Shown: positions 11,870 to 23,330 of the stretch, in pieces
Layout: every line of letters begins with the position of its first letter
Numbering within the stretch: the first letter of the stretch is position 1
Source: Chinchilla lanigera
Taxonomy: Eukaryota > Chordata > Mammalia > Rodentia > Chinchillidae
Length of the DNA: 64,000 nt
Direction of reading: 5' to 3'
Assembly: GCF_000276665.1 (NCBI RefSeq)
Contig: NW_004955433.1
Location: forward strand, 21,874,251-21,938,250
Made by a program: the position numbers and the translations under genes
The notes under the pieces: generated by a model
What the model was told of the DNA's origin: nothing
Seen by the model: the letters and a program-made list of their open reading frames with translations, nothing else
The model's database searches: none

Positions 11870-12340
11870 CAGAAAATTGTCCAATGCACAAGAGAAAAAG
11901 GAGAAGAAAACGACTGGAGGAGGTTAGTCTAAAACAAAGACACTCACTACAGAGAAAGAAGTCAGAGTAAGTGAGACACTAGGAAAGATTCAGAGAGCAA
12001 GGCATTGGGAGACCATAGACAAACTGTGGGCAAAATGGAAAAATCCAATGAAAGAGAAAAGATTAAGAGGCAGAGAGGAAAACACAGAGAAAACTATGGG
12101 CAGACCGAAGATAGGGGGAAAGAAAACAAGAGCAGAGAGAAAAGAAAACACTCAAGAGAGGACAGTGAAACAGCACCAGCCAGTGAACTAAAGCAAGTAG
12201 TTAGAAAAGCAAAGACTATCAGAGACAAAAAGAACAGGACAGAAAGCAAGGAGAGAGAGAAAGAGGGAAGGAGAGGAAAAGACGGTGATAAGGAGAAACG
12301 GCAGATGCAGGCAAGTGCAGGTACAGAGGAAGATACCCAC
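11870..12340 (+). repeat. Low-complexity polypurine (GA-rich) tract
   Basis: About 470 bases in which the plus strand is dominated by A and G, with runs such as 'agagagaaagagggaaggagaggaaaag'. The 115-codon plus frame at 12005-12352 is rich in E, K and R because of this composition, and the opposing minus frames are rich in S, L and F. Neither shows a domain. Confidence 0.85.
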
Positions 12341-12344
12341 ATAG

Positions 12345-13029
12345 GAGACTGAGACCCAGAACACCCCACAGTACAGTTCCTCTTGGTGGGCAGTGCTGAG
12401 AACCGTGTCAGTGATGGTCTCTGCTCCAGCTGGGAATGGCCCATGTGGCTTTGCGGTAATAGTGCTTTTAATAAAAAAACTCCTCAACTCATAAATGATA
12501 TCTGCTAAGGAAAAAAAGCTTCTTTTACTTTCTTGGAAATGGAAGTAGGAGTTACTTGATATTGCTTTTCTGAGAAGCAGGTATATATGTCAAAAAATGG
12601 CCCTTTCTGTTCTCTAAAAGAAAACCCCAGCCATTTCTTACCTTAGATGATTTTGTTTCATTACAGCTCTCTCACTCTGAGTGAACATGTTCTGAATGTC
12701 TGTAGCAATTCTTTTCCCATTAGATTTTTGGATAACACCACAAGGGAAATACAATTTTTTTGGTCTCTGAATTGTTTATGCCCTCATCAAAATATGTCTT
12801 TTATGGCGCCCTAGGAGATGATTTTCAAAAGAACTTTCTCGTGTGCCGACTTACAAAAAATCCCTTTCCAAACTCTGTGTTATCCCTAGAAGGGGCAAAT
12901 AGCACTCACTGTGGATCATTTAGCTCATGGCATTTTATGTCATTTTTAATATTCACAAAAATATTTATCATTCCTTGAACTTTCACCTTGTGCTAATGCT
13001 GTACAGAAAGAATAAACTTTAATCTTTCC
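12345..13029. other. Unassigned non-coding DNA
   Basis: No repeat family or gene recognised. Confidence 0.5.
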
Positions 13030-13335
13030 TGCAGGAGGTATTGTTTTCCCCATGTCCCAAATAGGAGTTGAGATTCAGAAAGATTTAGTCACTTCCTTGA
13101 AGTTATGACATTAATAACAGTGACATCTTTAGTATATGCAATATGTGGCATAGACTTTGTGTTAGCTTCCTCCCCAGGCATCTGATAATAAATAGTCTTT
13201 CCTGGCAAATGTTTGGACACCCATTTCATAGGTGAGGGCTCCGAGATTCAGAGAATGGAGATACATGGCCCTAAACCACTTGGCAAATAAGCGGCAGACC
13301 AAAAACTCAAACTATTATGATGTCATTCCAAAGTT
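13030..13335 (-). repeat. Two MIR-like fragments, antisense
   Basis: 13030-13110 ('ccccatgtcccaaataggagttgagattcagaaagatttagtcacttcc') and 13140-13335 ('cccatttcataggtgagggctccgagattcagagaatggag', then 'aagcggcagacc') both follow antisense MIR order. Confidence 0.6.
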
Positions 13336-13793
13336 GTGTCCTCGCTCTTGATGTTTACTATCTCTAGTTGTTCCAGGCAAGAACTCCCAATCACCTCCAA
13401 AGCTTCAGACTCTAGGAAGGCGAGGGATGCATTTTTGTCAATACGATTTTTCCCCTAAAAGAATATAAGTTTTATAAGAGGAGGAAACTTTGTCTCCACT
13501 GCAGGTACCGATGCTTAGCTATTTAAATAGGCGGTGAGTTAATGAATCATTGAGCCCAGTACCTGGTGTCATGCTTAGCATGTGGTTGATGTCCATTTCA
13601 CCTGCCATCCTTCCACAGAATCACACTACATGAAAGCTCAGGAGTCCTCAGGGTGCTGAATTTTTATAATAATCCTTATTGTTAAAAACAATGCAGAATT
13701 TCAAAGTCCAACACATTTGCCCTAATGATGCAAATCTTGTGCCTTTCTCGAGCTATAGTCAAAATAGGAGCTCTTATTAAAACCTTCACTGAA

Positions 13794-13977
13794 ACCAGAT
13801 GTGGTGGTTCATGCCTGTAATCCCAGCACTCTGGGAGGCTGAGACAGGAATATTGCAAATTTGAGCCTTTTTCTTGAAATAAGAAGCAAAAGATATGGCT
13901 AAGGATGTAGCTTAGTGTGAAGACCCTGAATTCAACCCGCAGCAACACAAAAACAAACAAATAAATAAATAAATAAA
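13794..13977 (+). mobile_element. B1-ID dimeric SINE (B1-dID-like)
   Basis: The left half is B1-like: 'accagatgtggtggttcatgcctgtaatcccagcactctgggaggctgagacagg'. After a linker, the right half (about 13890-13950) is ID-like: 'gatatggctaaggatgtagcttagtg', then 'aattcaacccgcagcaac'. An (AAAC/AAAT)n tail follows. Composite 7SL-plus-tRNA SINEs of this design are known from several non-murid rodent lineages. A chance insertion of an ID next to a B1 cannot be excluded. Confidence 0.75.
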
Positions 13978-14879
13978 AATCTCACTGGAGAGACTCTTGA
14001 TTTGAAAGGAATTTCCCCATGCTTCCTCATCCACACCTGTGGCCTGCTCATGCTTCGGCATCATTTTTAATTTGCAACTTGAAAAAGGATTTTAATTCAT
14101 GTTCACCACTACACAAAGGAAACAGGGACACAGTTGTTGCTTTCATAAGAGAGATGCTCTGATCAGGCCCGAGTGACACCCTGACCTTGTTCTAACTTTA
14201 ATTTGCAGGGCAAAAGCAAATCCAATTTAATTGCATAGGAACTTTTGCAAATTGGCACCTAAGAACTTTATGGTGAATTTTGGTTTATATCAAATAAGAA
14301 CCTCAAGTCTGCAGGTTCCAGGAAGAAAGACAAGGTGATGTAAGAAACTCCCTTATCCATGGATGTTTTCTCTTTAGAATCTAATTCAAAGAGCAATCTC
14401 TGCTGTGGCTCAGTGCCAGACTCTAATTGTTCGCTATTTTAAAAAATTACAAGTTCATTTAGGGGTAGAGATATTAATTAGTATTTCCACCAAATGATAG
14501 TTCTTGGATATAAGCCCTTCTAGATAAGTCTCTACAGATGTCGTGCTATTCTTCTCTCCTCCAGCAGGACTGGTCTCTTGGTTAATGGCAAAACAGCCAA
14601 CAGCGTATGCAGCCAAAACTTGAGGAATTTTCCTGGATTCCTCCCTGTCTCCTACATTGCTCAATACAGCTCCTAAACCTATAGCACTTTCTATCTCAGT
14701 TTCCACCTGTGCCATCTCTCTACCTGCTTTCTTACCACTTTGAACCTACCAAGTCCCTCAGGGATAACTGACCTAGTCTCCTAACTGGGAGCCTCTTGAC
14801 CTTAACTTTCCAACACAAGGTCCCGAGAAAAGAGACCTCCAGCCATGTTGGCTCCAGGTATTCTGACAGTTTGATAAGG
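13978..14879. other. Unassigned non-coding DNA
   Basis: No repeat family or gene recognised. Confidence 0.5.
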
Positions 14880-15125
14880 AACAATAACAGCCACCAGGTA
14901 AGATGCATGTTCTCCGCACCAGGCTCTGTACTTAGTGTATGTAATGCATTATCTCATTTAATCATCAGAAATCTCCACAGGAAGAGTGTGTTCAGGATCT
15001 CAGCTTTAGAGATGAAAGATCTGAGCCATCGAGAAGTGATATAAATTGCTTAACATGAATGACCTGAGCAGCAAGTTTCAACCTGTGTGCACATCCAGCA
15101 CCCTTGACTACTCTCCTGTTCTGCC
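14880..15125 (-). repeat. MIR SINE, antisense
   Basis: Nearly full antisense order: 'caccaggctctgtacttagtgtatgtaatgcattatctcatttaatcatcagaa', then 'agagatgaaagatctgagccatcgagaagtgatataaattgctt', then 'agcaagtttcaacctg'. Confidence 0.75.
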
Positions 15126-15139
15126 TCAAGAAATGTTTG

Positions 15140-15320
15140 AGTTAAATCAGCCTTGCCTGGAAGCCCAGCTCTGACGTGTAATGAACTTACGAGCCAATGT
15201 AAGCAATTCCAGTTTCCGATCCTTGGTTTCCTCATTTATAAAATGGACATTACAATATTTACTTTGGGGATTATTCATTAGGATTAAAAGAGCTAAAGTC
15301 TATTAAAATCCATAGTACTG
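15140..15320 (+). repeat. MIR SINE
   Basis: 'agcccagctctgacgtgtaatgaacttacgagccaatgtaagcaa', 'ccttggtttcctcatttataaaatggacat' and 'ggattattcattaggattaaaagagct' keep the sense MIR order. It lies close to an oppositely oriented MIR. Confidence 0.7.
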
Positions 15321-16997
15321 GGTCATGCATGGAGCTTGGTTAACAAACAAATATTTAAAAGAAAAAATACTGGCACTGTTTTATCTCTTTCTTAAAATAA
15401 GATTCAAGTCCAGCTATCTCAATAAGGAAAAGATCATTTTTTGAGTATATGTGAGTATTATACATCGTCATATCCAAGCTGAAAAGTGCTGGGGTAAATT
15501 CTGGACTCATCAAAGGAAACTGGCACTCAAAATCCCATGTTTTGACTCTTTACTCACAGCTTCAGTAAATATAGCCTTTCCACATTACGAAGAAAAATCA
15601 CTAACAAAAGCAGCCTATGAAAAATATCTTTTTATCATCTCCCTGATCATTGCATTTATCCTAATGTCTCTGCTTGAATTTTCCAGCCCACAGCCTACAA
15701 TGCAAAGTAACCAGCTCTCTTTGTTCTAAGAGCGCATCTAGATGTTGGGGTTTCTTGTAGGCAATTTGAAGATGGCAAATGATGATGGAACATTCAATCA
15801 CACACTGAACTGCCCTCCCAAAGTGCAATACGCCATACAGTGCTTAACTGTTTGCCTGCTGGTGTATATCAAGAAAGCGTTATTGCCTCAGGTACAGAAC
15901 AAGAAACAGAAGGCAGGCTGCAAAGACTAGGGTTTCCTGCTGCCTTAGGGAGCAGTGGGATCAGTTTACCTTTTGATGGGTTATTTTGTGCATCAATTAA
16001 CAGGGTCACTATAAACCCCCTGTACACAGAGCAATCTGCCAGCTGTTGCAGTAGAAAGAAAGGTGAACATAATAGCTGCTCCTAGCTCACCTGGACTGGG
16101 TCCAGCTGTCCCTTTAGAGAAGTGGAAACGAGTGTTGAGGGAAAAGGAGAGGAAGACTCAGGTATGTGCTCTCTTACTCTGCAGAATTTCTGGTAAGGGA
16201 ATATAATTATGGCCACCCCGAATGTCACCAGCAGCCAAGGAGCTGTAACCCTCTTAATTCTGACCTCCTGGCCTTGCATCTGTTTCCCCCAAATCTCCCA
16301 TCTGTTCATTTTATAAGCCCACAAGCCAAGAGAGCTTTAAACCTTAGCTGTGTCTATTGAGTCTGTGATTCATTTGTTTTTCATTAATTCTTTTTCAGAG
16401 CAAAGTTCTAATCCTGAGGTGTGCTGTCCTTGTTGGGGAAAGGACGTGATGTGGGAAGAATCACTTGTTAGAGCCCAGTATATTGAAGGCCACCTGTAAG
16501 TGAAACTAAGATTTCTTAATTACCTCAGGTCTTCTTAGGGATAGGTTAACAGATTAGACAATGTGACAATCTCCCTTCTCCAAGAGCTGGGTGGGCCCAG
16601 AAAAGAATGAGGAACCAGGACCGCTGTATGCCATTGGCATTGTCCTTAGTCCTGGAGACACGATGATTGCATCAATGCCGCTGGCCTCAAGTAGCTCACA
16701 CTCCCCTCGTGGTGCATGCTGCTCTCTGACCTCTTACACATAGAGATGTCTCTAGGAAGGAGAAAAAGAAGGAATCTTCAAAGACACCAAACACACATCA
16801 GTGTATGTCCTCTTCCTTGAGAGGTGCAGAATTAGAGGGATTATATGAAGGGAATCAGCAAAGAAATAGCATGGAGAAATTGACTGCAGGGCAAACAAGA
16901 ATGTATCATCCTAAAACTAATACCAGATGACAAGGTTACAGTAGGGGCATTATGGTGGGTGGAATCTTTCAAATCAGGACAAGTTCAAGAACATAAA
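15321..16997. other. Unassigned non-coding DNA
   Basis: No repeat family or gene recognised. Plus-strand frames of 92, 62 and 81 codons at 15451-16085 are in different phases and have no recognisable domains. Confidence 0.5.
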
Positions 16998-17090
16998 GGA
17001 CTGTGGATATGGCTCAGTGGTAGGTCTCTTGCCTTCCATGCACAAGGCCCAGGGTTCAATCCCCAGTACCACACACACACAAAAATAACA
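16998..17090 (+). mobile_element. Older ID SINE
   Basis: 'ggactgtggatatggctcagtgg', 'ccttccatgcacaaggccc', 'agggttcaatccccagtacc' and a (CA)n/A tail. Its B-box half (GGTTCAATCCCC) differs from the younger ID copies here, so it belongs to an older lineage. A 6-bp match, aacata, flanks it (16990-16995 and 17087-17092). Confidence 0.85.
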
Positions 17091-18184
17091 TAGACGTGGA
17101 ACTGAAGGAGACTTCTTAAGAAAATAAAAAGGTAGCTAGATAAGAACTTGGAGGCAAAAATCAGATTTCAAGCAGGCGTCTATTTCCTGTCAGTGAATAT
17201 GATCTCCATCCTCTCCACCTGAATCAGAGAAACGGAGACAGCAAGTGAACCCATCCATTGTTTTATCAGGAACGGGGCTGACTTTGAAATCTGAGGCAGC
17301 AGAATGAAAGGCAATCATTGTTATTCAAGGTAATTTTATTCACAGTGGCCTAGGATGGATGCTTATCTCAGGATCTTTCAAGTCATTCCACCAGGCAGGG
17401 GCTTCAGTGCAGGTTCAACAGCAAGCAGAAAGGAGGTCATAGTGTCTTAATTCCTGAAAATTGGAAGTAGGATCCCAGGGAGAGATTTACTTTTGATACA
17501 CAAGGTCCACATACCTAGGGTCTCGGCACGAGGCAAATATTTGGGATGGGTCCAAAATGGAATAGCAATGCTGAGGAAGAAAACTGAGGCAAGAGTCCAG
17601 AAACAGTATCACCTTTCATGAGGAAGGGGGCAGACAAAAGCACATTTGCTAATATCAATTTTATAAAAATCTTGGAGAGTTGGAACCCACATCAGTAAAA
17701 TACCTGCTGGTACAGCAGTGAGGCAGAATCTTAGGATTACCTCAGGGGGAAGGTTTCTGGTCAAACCATGGGAGGCAACAGCTAAAGGGACACAACTTTA
17801 CCTCATAGAAGGTGAGGTAAAGGGCTGTGATCCTGACTTCTTGATGTTCCATAATCAGAACACATTCAAGGCTGGAGAAAGACAGTAGAGATGTCAGTAG
17901 GAGAAAGAACAAAAACAGACTTTGAATTCATTCAGACTTGAACTTGTTTCCATCTTTCATAAGGTAATGGGTATGATAGGATGATAATGATGCCTTTTTC
18001 ATTGGATAGTGTGAGGAGGAGTGAAATCATGAATACAGAGCCTTTTCTACACCTGTCCCTTGTTATGACTGAGGCCTGGACTCTTTCCTGGATCAAACAC
18101 GTTCTTTGTCCTTTACACGGCAACTACTGTCCATACTTTAAGCTCCAGTTTCCTCCAGACTTACCAGTACCATGATGGTGATAA
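17091..18184. other. Unassigned non-coding DNA
   Basis: No repeat family or gene recognised. Confidence 0.5.
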
Positions 18185-18345
18185 TAAAAAATAGTAGCCA
18201 AATATTTATACTTACTATATGTCAATCATTTTAAATGCTTTAAAAATATTACCTTATTGAAATTACAGAAAGCATCCTATGGAGGATATTACGATTTTTT
18301 TTTTCTATTTTTCAGGTGTAAACATCAAAAGTAGAGAGAGACACG
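18185..18345 (-). repeat. MIR SINE, antisense
   Basis: 'gccaaatatttatacttactatatgtcaatcattttaaatgctttaaaaatattac' and 'cctatggaggatattacga-ttttt' keep antisense MIR order. Confidence 0.65.
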
Positions 18346-19181
18346 CTGGCTTGACCAAATCCACAAACCCAGCTCCTGACTGTTTCTGAGGATGCTCTGA
18401 GAACGCCGCATTCTCCAGGCTTTCTCTGTGCTTCCAAAGGTCCCCATCTGTCCCTTCTCCATGGGGCCCAGTGAGCTGAAAATCCAGCGGGATGATGCTG
18501 CCTTAGGACAAGCTGAGGAGCCCTGGTAGGGAATGCTGCATAAACCCCAGCCTTATAACCCAGGAGCCTCCTCTCCAAAGCCATAGCTCCGCATCCATCA
18601 GGCTGAGGCCTGGGAGTGTTATTAGAGAAAGCACCAGGGATAATTCCTTCCAGGAAAGAACTTTTTGCTCTGTGATTCATTAAAGACTCCCCCTCTCCAA
18701 GCAGCCTCTTGCTGAGGTGCCAGAGGCTCATTTTCACAGCAGTGAGAGAACATGTCTTTGTCCTCCAACAACAGGGGTTCCAGTGAAGACTTTTGATTTC
18801 CATTTTCCCCTCTAAGAGGAAGGCCCAGAAGCAAAATTCTCATTAAATATTTATTGCCTTCCCCCACCCTTTTCTCAGTGCGTTAGGCCCCAACAAACCT
18901 CCTTAATCACAGGGCAATCAAACTCTTAAGAGCTAGAAGTGTTGGCTAAGAAGAAGGGGTACCAGACACATCAGAGAAGGGGAGATGAGGAGGTTTCCTC
19001 CTGAGTGGGAACAAAATGCATAGTGGCCTAGTGGCCATGAATATGCTCTCAAATTGATCAAAAGGCAAAGTTTGGAGAGTGAAGTGCCTTTGCTCTGGAA
19101 TAGCTGTTGCTCCCCAGCACCATGTTAACATATGCACTATTTCCCCGTGCTGCAGTTTGCTATATTCCTCTGGTTCTGCTT
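18346..19181. other. Unassigned non-coding DNA
   Basis: A 163-codon minus frame (18312-18803) crosses the MIR edge and has no recognisable domain. No other feature seen. Confidence 0.5.
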
Positions 19182-19194
19182 GATCACATCTTTT

Positions 19195-19307
19195 GGGCTG
19201 GGGATTTATCTCAGTGGCACAGTGCCTGCCTGGGAAGCGCAGGGTTGTGAGTTCGATTCCAGGTACCAGAAAAAAAAAAAAACACACACACACACACAAA
19301 AAACACA
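19195..19307 (+). mobile_element. ID SINE, lineage A
   Basis: Starts 'gggctggggatttatctcagtggcacagtgcc' and has 'gtgagttcgattccaggtaccag', an A run and a (CA)n tail. A perfect 13-bp TSD, gatcacatctttt, is at 19182-19194 and 19308-19320, so the insertion is fairly recent. Confidence 0.97.
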
Positions 19308-19320
19308 GATCACATCTTTT

Positions 19321-19870
19321 AAGGACATACCCAGGCTCCAGGCCTTGACTCTCCCATGCAGTCCTACTTCAAACTAGATGCCTAAAATCATCTGTCCCTT
19401 GGGTTCAGGGAAGTCAGTGGCCCACCCATATCTGCTACCCTGTTACTATAACAGAAACAACACTTACAGCTCATATGAATGTGGTGAAGGATGTTCCCTA
19501 CTGGTATGAAATTGATGCACTTGTTTTCTCCATCTGGACTTTGAAGATTTACACTTTATTTAACCTCTTCCAAGTGTGATAATTTGTGTACACCTGTGCC
19601 TTTGATTTATTTGATTTTGGTGTCACTATCATATGTGAGCCCTGGATTTTCTTTATGTCTACAGGTAGACTCCCTCTGTCAGTAGAAAGCTTGTAGAAAT
19701 TTACACAATATTCTATCTGAAAATGTAAAGAAATTAGTGGAATGCAAATGCTGAGATTTTGGAAAAGGCTAGCTTTTGTTGAGGGCAGTGGAGGTCTAAT
19801 TCTTCAGCCCCAACATTGCAGGGGTAGCCACTGGACAAAGAAGTGTAGCTCCCTTAATTGATGCTCCCAC
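19321..19870. other. Unassigned non-coding DNA
   Basis: No repeat family or gene recognised. Confidence 0.5.
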
Positions 19871-20250
19871 CATCTCTTACTCTTCATCAGCTGAGATGTG
19901 ATCCTGGTCCCCGGTGTCATTCCTCTCACATGGCCCCTCAGGAATGTATTGGTCTTTACTTATCGCTGACAACTCGTGCTCCTCAATGCTTCAGGCACAC
20001 TTTGTCCAGCTCATCCGGAATGAGATGGATGAAATCAGCCTCTGTAGAATTGCTTTCCAGTTTGTGGTAATGCAGCTCAATGCTTTCTACAACTCTAAAA
20101 ATCAATTATTTCAACCTTAGCAAAAACCTACCCAAGTTCTTCCTTGTGGATGGAGAATGGAAACTCAAGAGCAAATTTTTCTTACCCTTGGAAGGGACCA
20201 GTCATCACCATCCTGGGAGTGGACTTAAGCTTTTGGCACTGTAGCAAAAA
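19871..20250 (-). pseudogene. Possible decayed coding remnant, unidentified
   Basis: Read on the minus strand from 20250 down to a TAA at 19871-19873, three coding-looking stretches follow in order: about 30 codons containing FALEFPFSIHKEELG and, after one stop, AKVEIIDF; then 44 codons with SIELHYHKLESNSTEADFI; then 35 codons with AISKDQYIPEG and the acidic end HISADEE. Moving between stretches needs two frame shifts. I do not recognise the protein. Short open stretches like these can arise by chance, and the plus strand also has a 68-codon frame here. Confidence 0.25.
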
Positions 20251-21004
20251 CTTTTAAAAATCATTGTATTTCATGTTTCTGTCCAACATTCTTGTTTTGG
20301 TCCCTTATCAACACTCTTGGAAAGGGTATCCTGAAGGAGGTGCTTCTAATCATGAAAGCTACATTCATCACAGTGGTCAAATGAGAATCACAGGAGATCA
20401 GAGGAAAGAGGAGACTCTGATACCGTGTTAGTTTCCCTGAAACTCTGGAGCACCAGAGACTTGGGAATCAGTTTCTCAGAAGGGGATCACTAAGCAAAGT
20501 TAATTTAGTGTTAAATAAATAGAATTTGCACTTTCAAATGATCACCTGCAACTCCACTCATTGCATGTATGTTTTTAAGCAATCTCAAACATTACTAAGC
20601 AAATAAGGGTAGACCCATAGCCATGACATTTGCAATATATGACTGGAATTTGCAAGCCTGAAGCTTGAGACAACAGCAGGAGAGAATGCAGAATTTCAAA
20701 CAGGAATAGCAGCAGAGAATATCCTCACTCCAAGTGATGCTTTCATTGACTTAAGAGTCCACATTGGAAAATGGTTATAAACTTTAGTAGCTAAATTTTG
20801 TTTCAAAGGGTTGTGATAAGAAGTAATAACACCCTTAAAACAAGCACCTAAAAATCTGGAAGAGTTAAGCTTGTATCTGTATCTTCAGAATCTGCAGGAA
20901 ATCCTTTGCTTACCAAATTCACAAAGCAGAAAGTAAGAACTGACTTGCAGTTTCCAAGGGTGTCCAGTTCCCTGGAAAGATAATTCTTAACCAAAGACAA
21001 AAAC
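20251..21004. other. Unassigned non-coding DNA
   Basis: No repeat family or gene recognised. Confidence 0.5.
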
Positions 21005-21130
21005 ACTTTAGCTCAGCCACTAACTCACTGTGTGCCCTCATGGAACTTGTTTTGTTGTTTCTGAGCCCCTATTTCTATCTCTGAAAAATGAAGGAGTGAT
21101 TTGACTTTCTCAGCCCTTTCAATTCTAGAT
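21005..21130 (+). repeat. MIR SINE
   Basis: 'gctcagccactaactcactgtgtgccctcatggaac', then 'ctgagcccctatttctatctctgaaaaatgaa', in sense MIR order. Confidence 0.65.
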
Positions 21131-21774
21131 TTCTATCAGTTTGTGACAATGTAGGCAACACTTTCGTGAAAATGTAGTCAAGATTTCTGTCCTTGGAAGA
21201 TCTTTGATTATAAGTCATTCTGAGCAATATAACTAATGAGGGTTTTCACATTACACTGAAAATTAAATGTTATGGCTATAGGTCTACCTTTATTTGCCTC
21301 GTCAGCACAAATTCATGGCACCAGGAGTCACGAGACGTAAGTCCAGAGCTGTTCCAAAGGGGTTCCTTAAAAAGTATTCTTAGACACGGTGTTCCCCAGG
21401 AGCTGACCCCATAGCAAAACCAACTGCCTAAATATGCAGGGCTCTTTCCAAGGATGTAAGGAAACTATTGCATTTCTTTTAAACATTTCTGGCTTCAAGA
21501 TAAAATCACAAAAGCAATCACTTGGAATGGGCTCTAACAGTGGAAAGAATTTCTGCCATTTTATTTATGTAAGATTTTCTAATTATATAAAAGGTATTGA
21601 AAATTCCAAACTGTGGCATTTCCAGGATTTGAGTATGTTTACAGAACCTTCAAAGGTGACCATGCTGCACTGCAGATAACCCAGAAATAGTTAGAAATTA
21701 TTTCTTGCACTTCAATCTTCCTTTGAAAAGCAAAGGAAATCAGGCACTCAGTTAGAGAATCATCCTAAAAAGGA
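21131..21774. other. Unassigned non-coding DNA
   Basis: No repeat family recognised. An 81-codon plus frame (21434-21679) has no recognisable domain. Confidence 0.5.
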
Positions 21775-21875
21775 GATTCTGATCTCATCTCTAAGTTGAC
21801 TTTGGAGAAGTCATTGTGCCTCTCTGGGCCTAAATATCCCTAGATGTGAAACAAAGAAATTAAAATGCACTAGGT
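21775..21875 (+). repeat. MIR SINE fragment
   Basis: 'tgactttggagaagtcattgtgcctctctgggcctaaatatccctagatgtgaaac' in sense MIR order. Confidence 0.6.
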
Positions 21876-22593
21876 CTTAACTTTATTTCCTTTATGTATC
21901 TTAAATTACTCAGGGTTCTGTTGCTTCTGAGTAACAGGAATACCAACTCAAACTGCATTAAGTGACTCTGAAGTTCATTTGGTCAATGAACTGAGGAGTA
22001 CAGGTATAATTCTGCAGAATGTAGGTTCAGGCATTGCTGGTCCCAAAACCAAGACACTATCAGAGGCCTGTGTCTCCCATCTATCTTTCAGTCACTCTTA
22101 AGTGGTGAAAGTTGTTGTTTTAAAGCCCGTAGGATGGACGGATGAGAATTTGAAATATAGAGTTCCATCAAAGAAAAGGCCCTCGGTATTTTCACATGAA
22201 AATTCTCTGCGTATGAATTTCATTGTTCTGAATTGGGCCACATGGCCAATCTGATCAAATCACTGGGTCTAGGAAAATGAAGCAACAATGGGGTTAGGCT
22301 GGTCAGTGTCATCCCTGGAGAACTCAACTCCATTCAAACCAATAGGCCAAAAAATGACTATTTCCAAGAGAAAATTTTGGGGCATTGTATTATAAGAAAA
22401 ATGGAGGATTGTAGGTAGCAGAAACAATAATGGTTTATCCACTGACAGCTCTAAGAATCTAAAGAAAGTCTGTGCACTTTCCTTGAAAAAAAATATATAA
22501 ACTCAAAAGAAAAACTTGGATAAAGAACCAAAGAGTTCAAAAACTCTATGAAACATTTCCATGATCACAATTACAGATATAAGATATCTCCTT
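21876..22593. other. Unassigned non-coding DNA
   Basis: No repeat family or gene recognised. Confidence 0.5.
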
Positions 22594-22607
22594 TAGAAAT
22601 TGTTCTT

Positions 22608-22709
22608 TTTTTTTTGGTTTTTGGTTTTTCTCCGGTACCGGGAACCGAACTCACGACCTTGCGCCTGCCAGGCAGGCGCTTTTGCCGCTGAGCTAAATCC
22701 CCAGCCCCC
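22608..22709 (-). mobile_element. ID SINE, lineage B, antisense
   Basis: Reverse complement of a near-intact ID. On the minus strand it starts GGGGCTGGGGATTTAGCTCA, has 'gcggcaaaagcgcc', 'gagttcggttcccgg' and 'taccggag', then an A/CCAAAAA tail. A perfect 14-bp TSD, tagaaattgttctt, is at 22594-22607 and 22710-22723. It keeps its CpG sites better than the lineage A copies, which suggests a younger insertion. Confidence 0.97.
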
Positions 22710-22879
22710 TAGAAATTGTTCTTAAATGATGTTTACATGGTAAGATCCCAAGTGGCTGGAAAAGGAAAATATTAGTGTTTTCTGGGGCCAAAGTAAGTAA
22801 GGAATGGCTTATATCTCATCAAACCAAAGTGTCCTCCAGTCTAGGTCTTCACATATTTCATAAGTACTTCCTCACGTTC

Positions 22880-23330
22880 TTGTGGGGATAAAAATAGCTA
22901 GAGCCCATTTGGAAGGCAATTTTACAATGTGTATCAGAAATGTTAAACTGCCAATGCCCTTTGACAAAAAAAAATGTGCCTCTGGGAATCTAGTCTCAGG
23001 AAGTCACCAGAAATACAAAATGGCTTTATGCACAAATATGTTAATTGTTTCATTTGTATAATAAAAATTGAAGTGTGAACGATCATCCATGGCCAATGGT
23101 GAGGTACACTGTGGGATTCATTTTCTGAACTTTCATGTAATGAGCAAGCACTCTGGAGAATTTGACACAATGCAGGAAGTATTAGGTTCTAATTCTAAGA
23201 GATAAAAATCAAGATATGAGATAAAATAAAGAATACATGCATAATGTGCGTACAGTTTTGTGCAATCTAGTGATTTATGTAGAAGTACTAATATAGTTAT
23301 AAGAAATAGTAGAATAAAACGGTTCTTGAG
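22880..23330 (+). mobile_element. Ancient L1 3' region
   Basis: The order 'ggaaggcaattttacaatgtgtatcagaaatgttaaa', 'ccctttgaca', 'ggaatctagtctcagg', 'gcacaaatatgttaattgtttcatttgtataataaaaattg' matches the ORF2-end/3' UTR junction of old L1M elements in sense. Long diverged, with no open frame. Confidence 0.7.

Noticed and set aside
12005..12352. Lysine/glutamate-rich 115-codon frame
   Set aside because: Its composition is explained by the polypurine tract. The opposite strand gives equally long Ser/Leu/Phe-rich frames.
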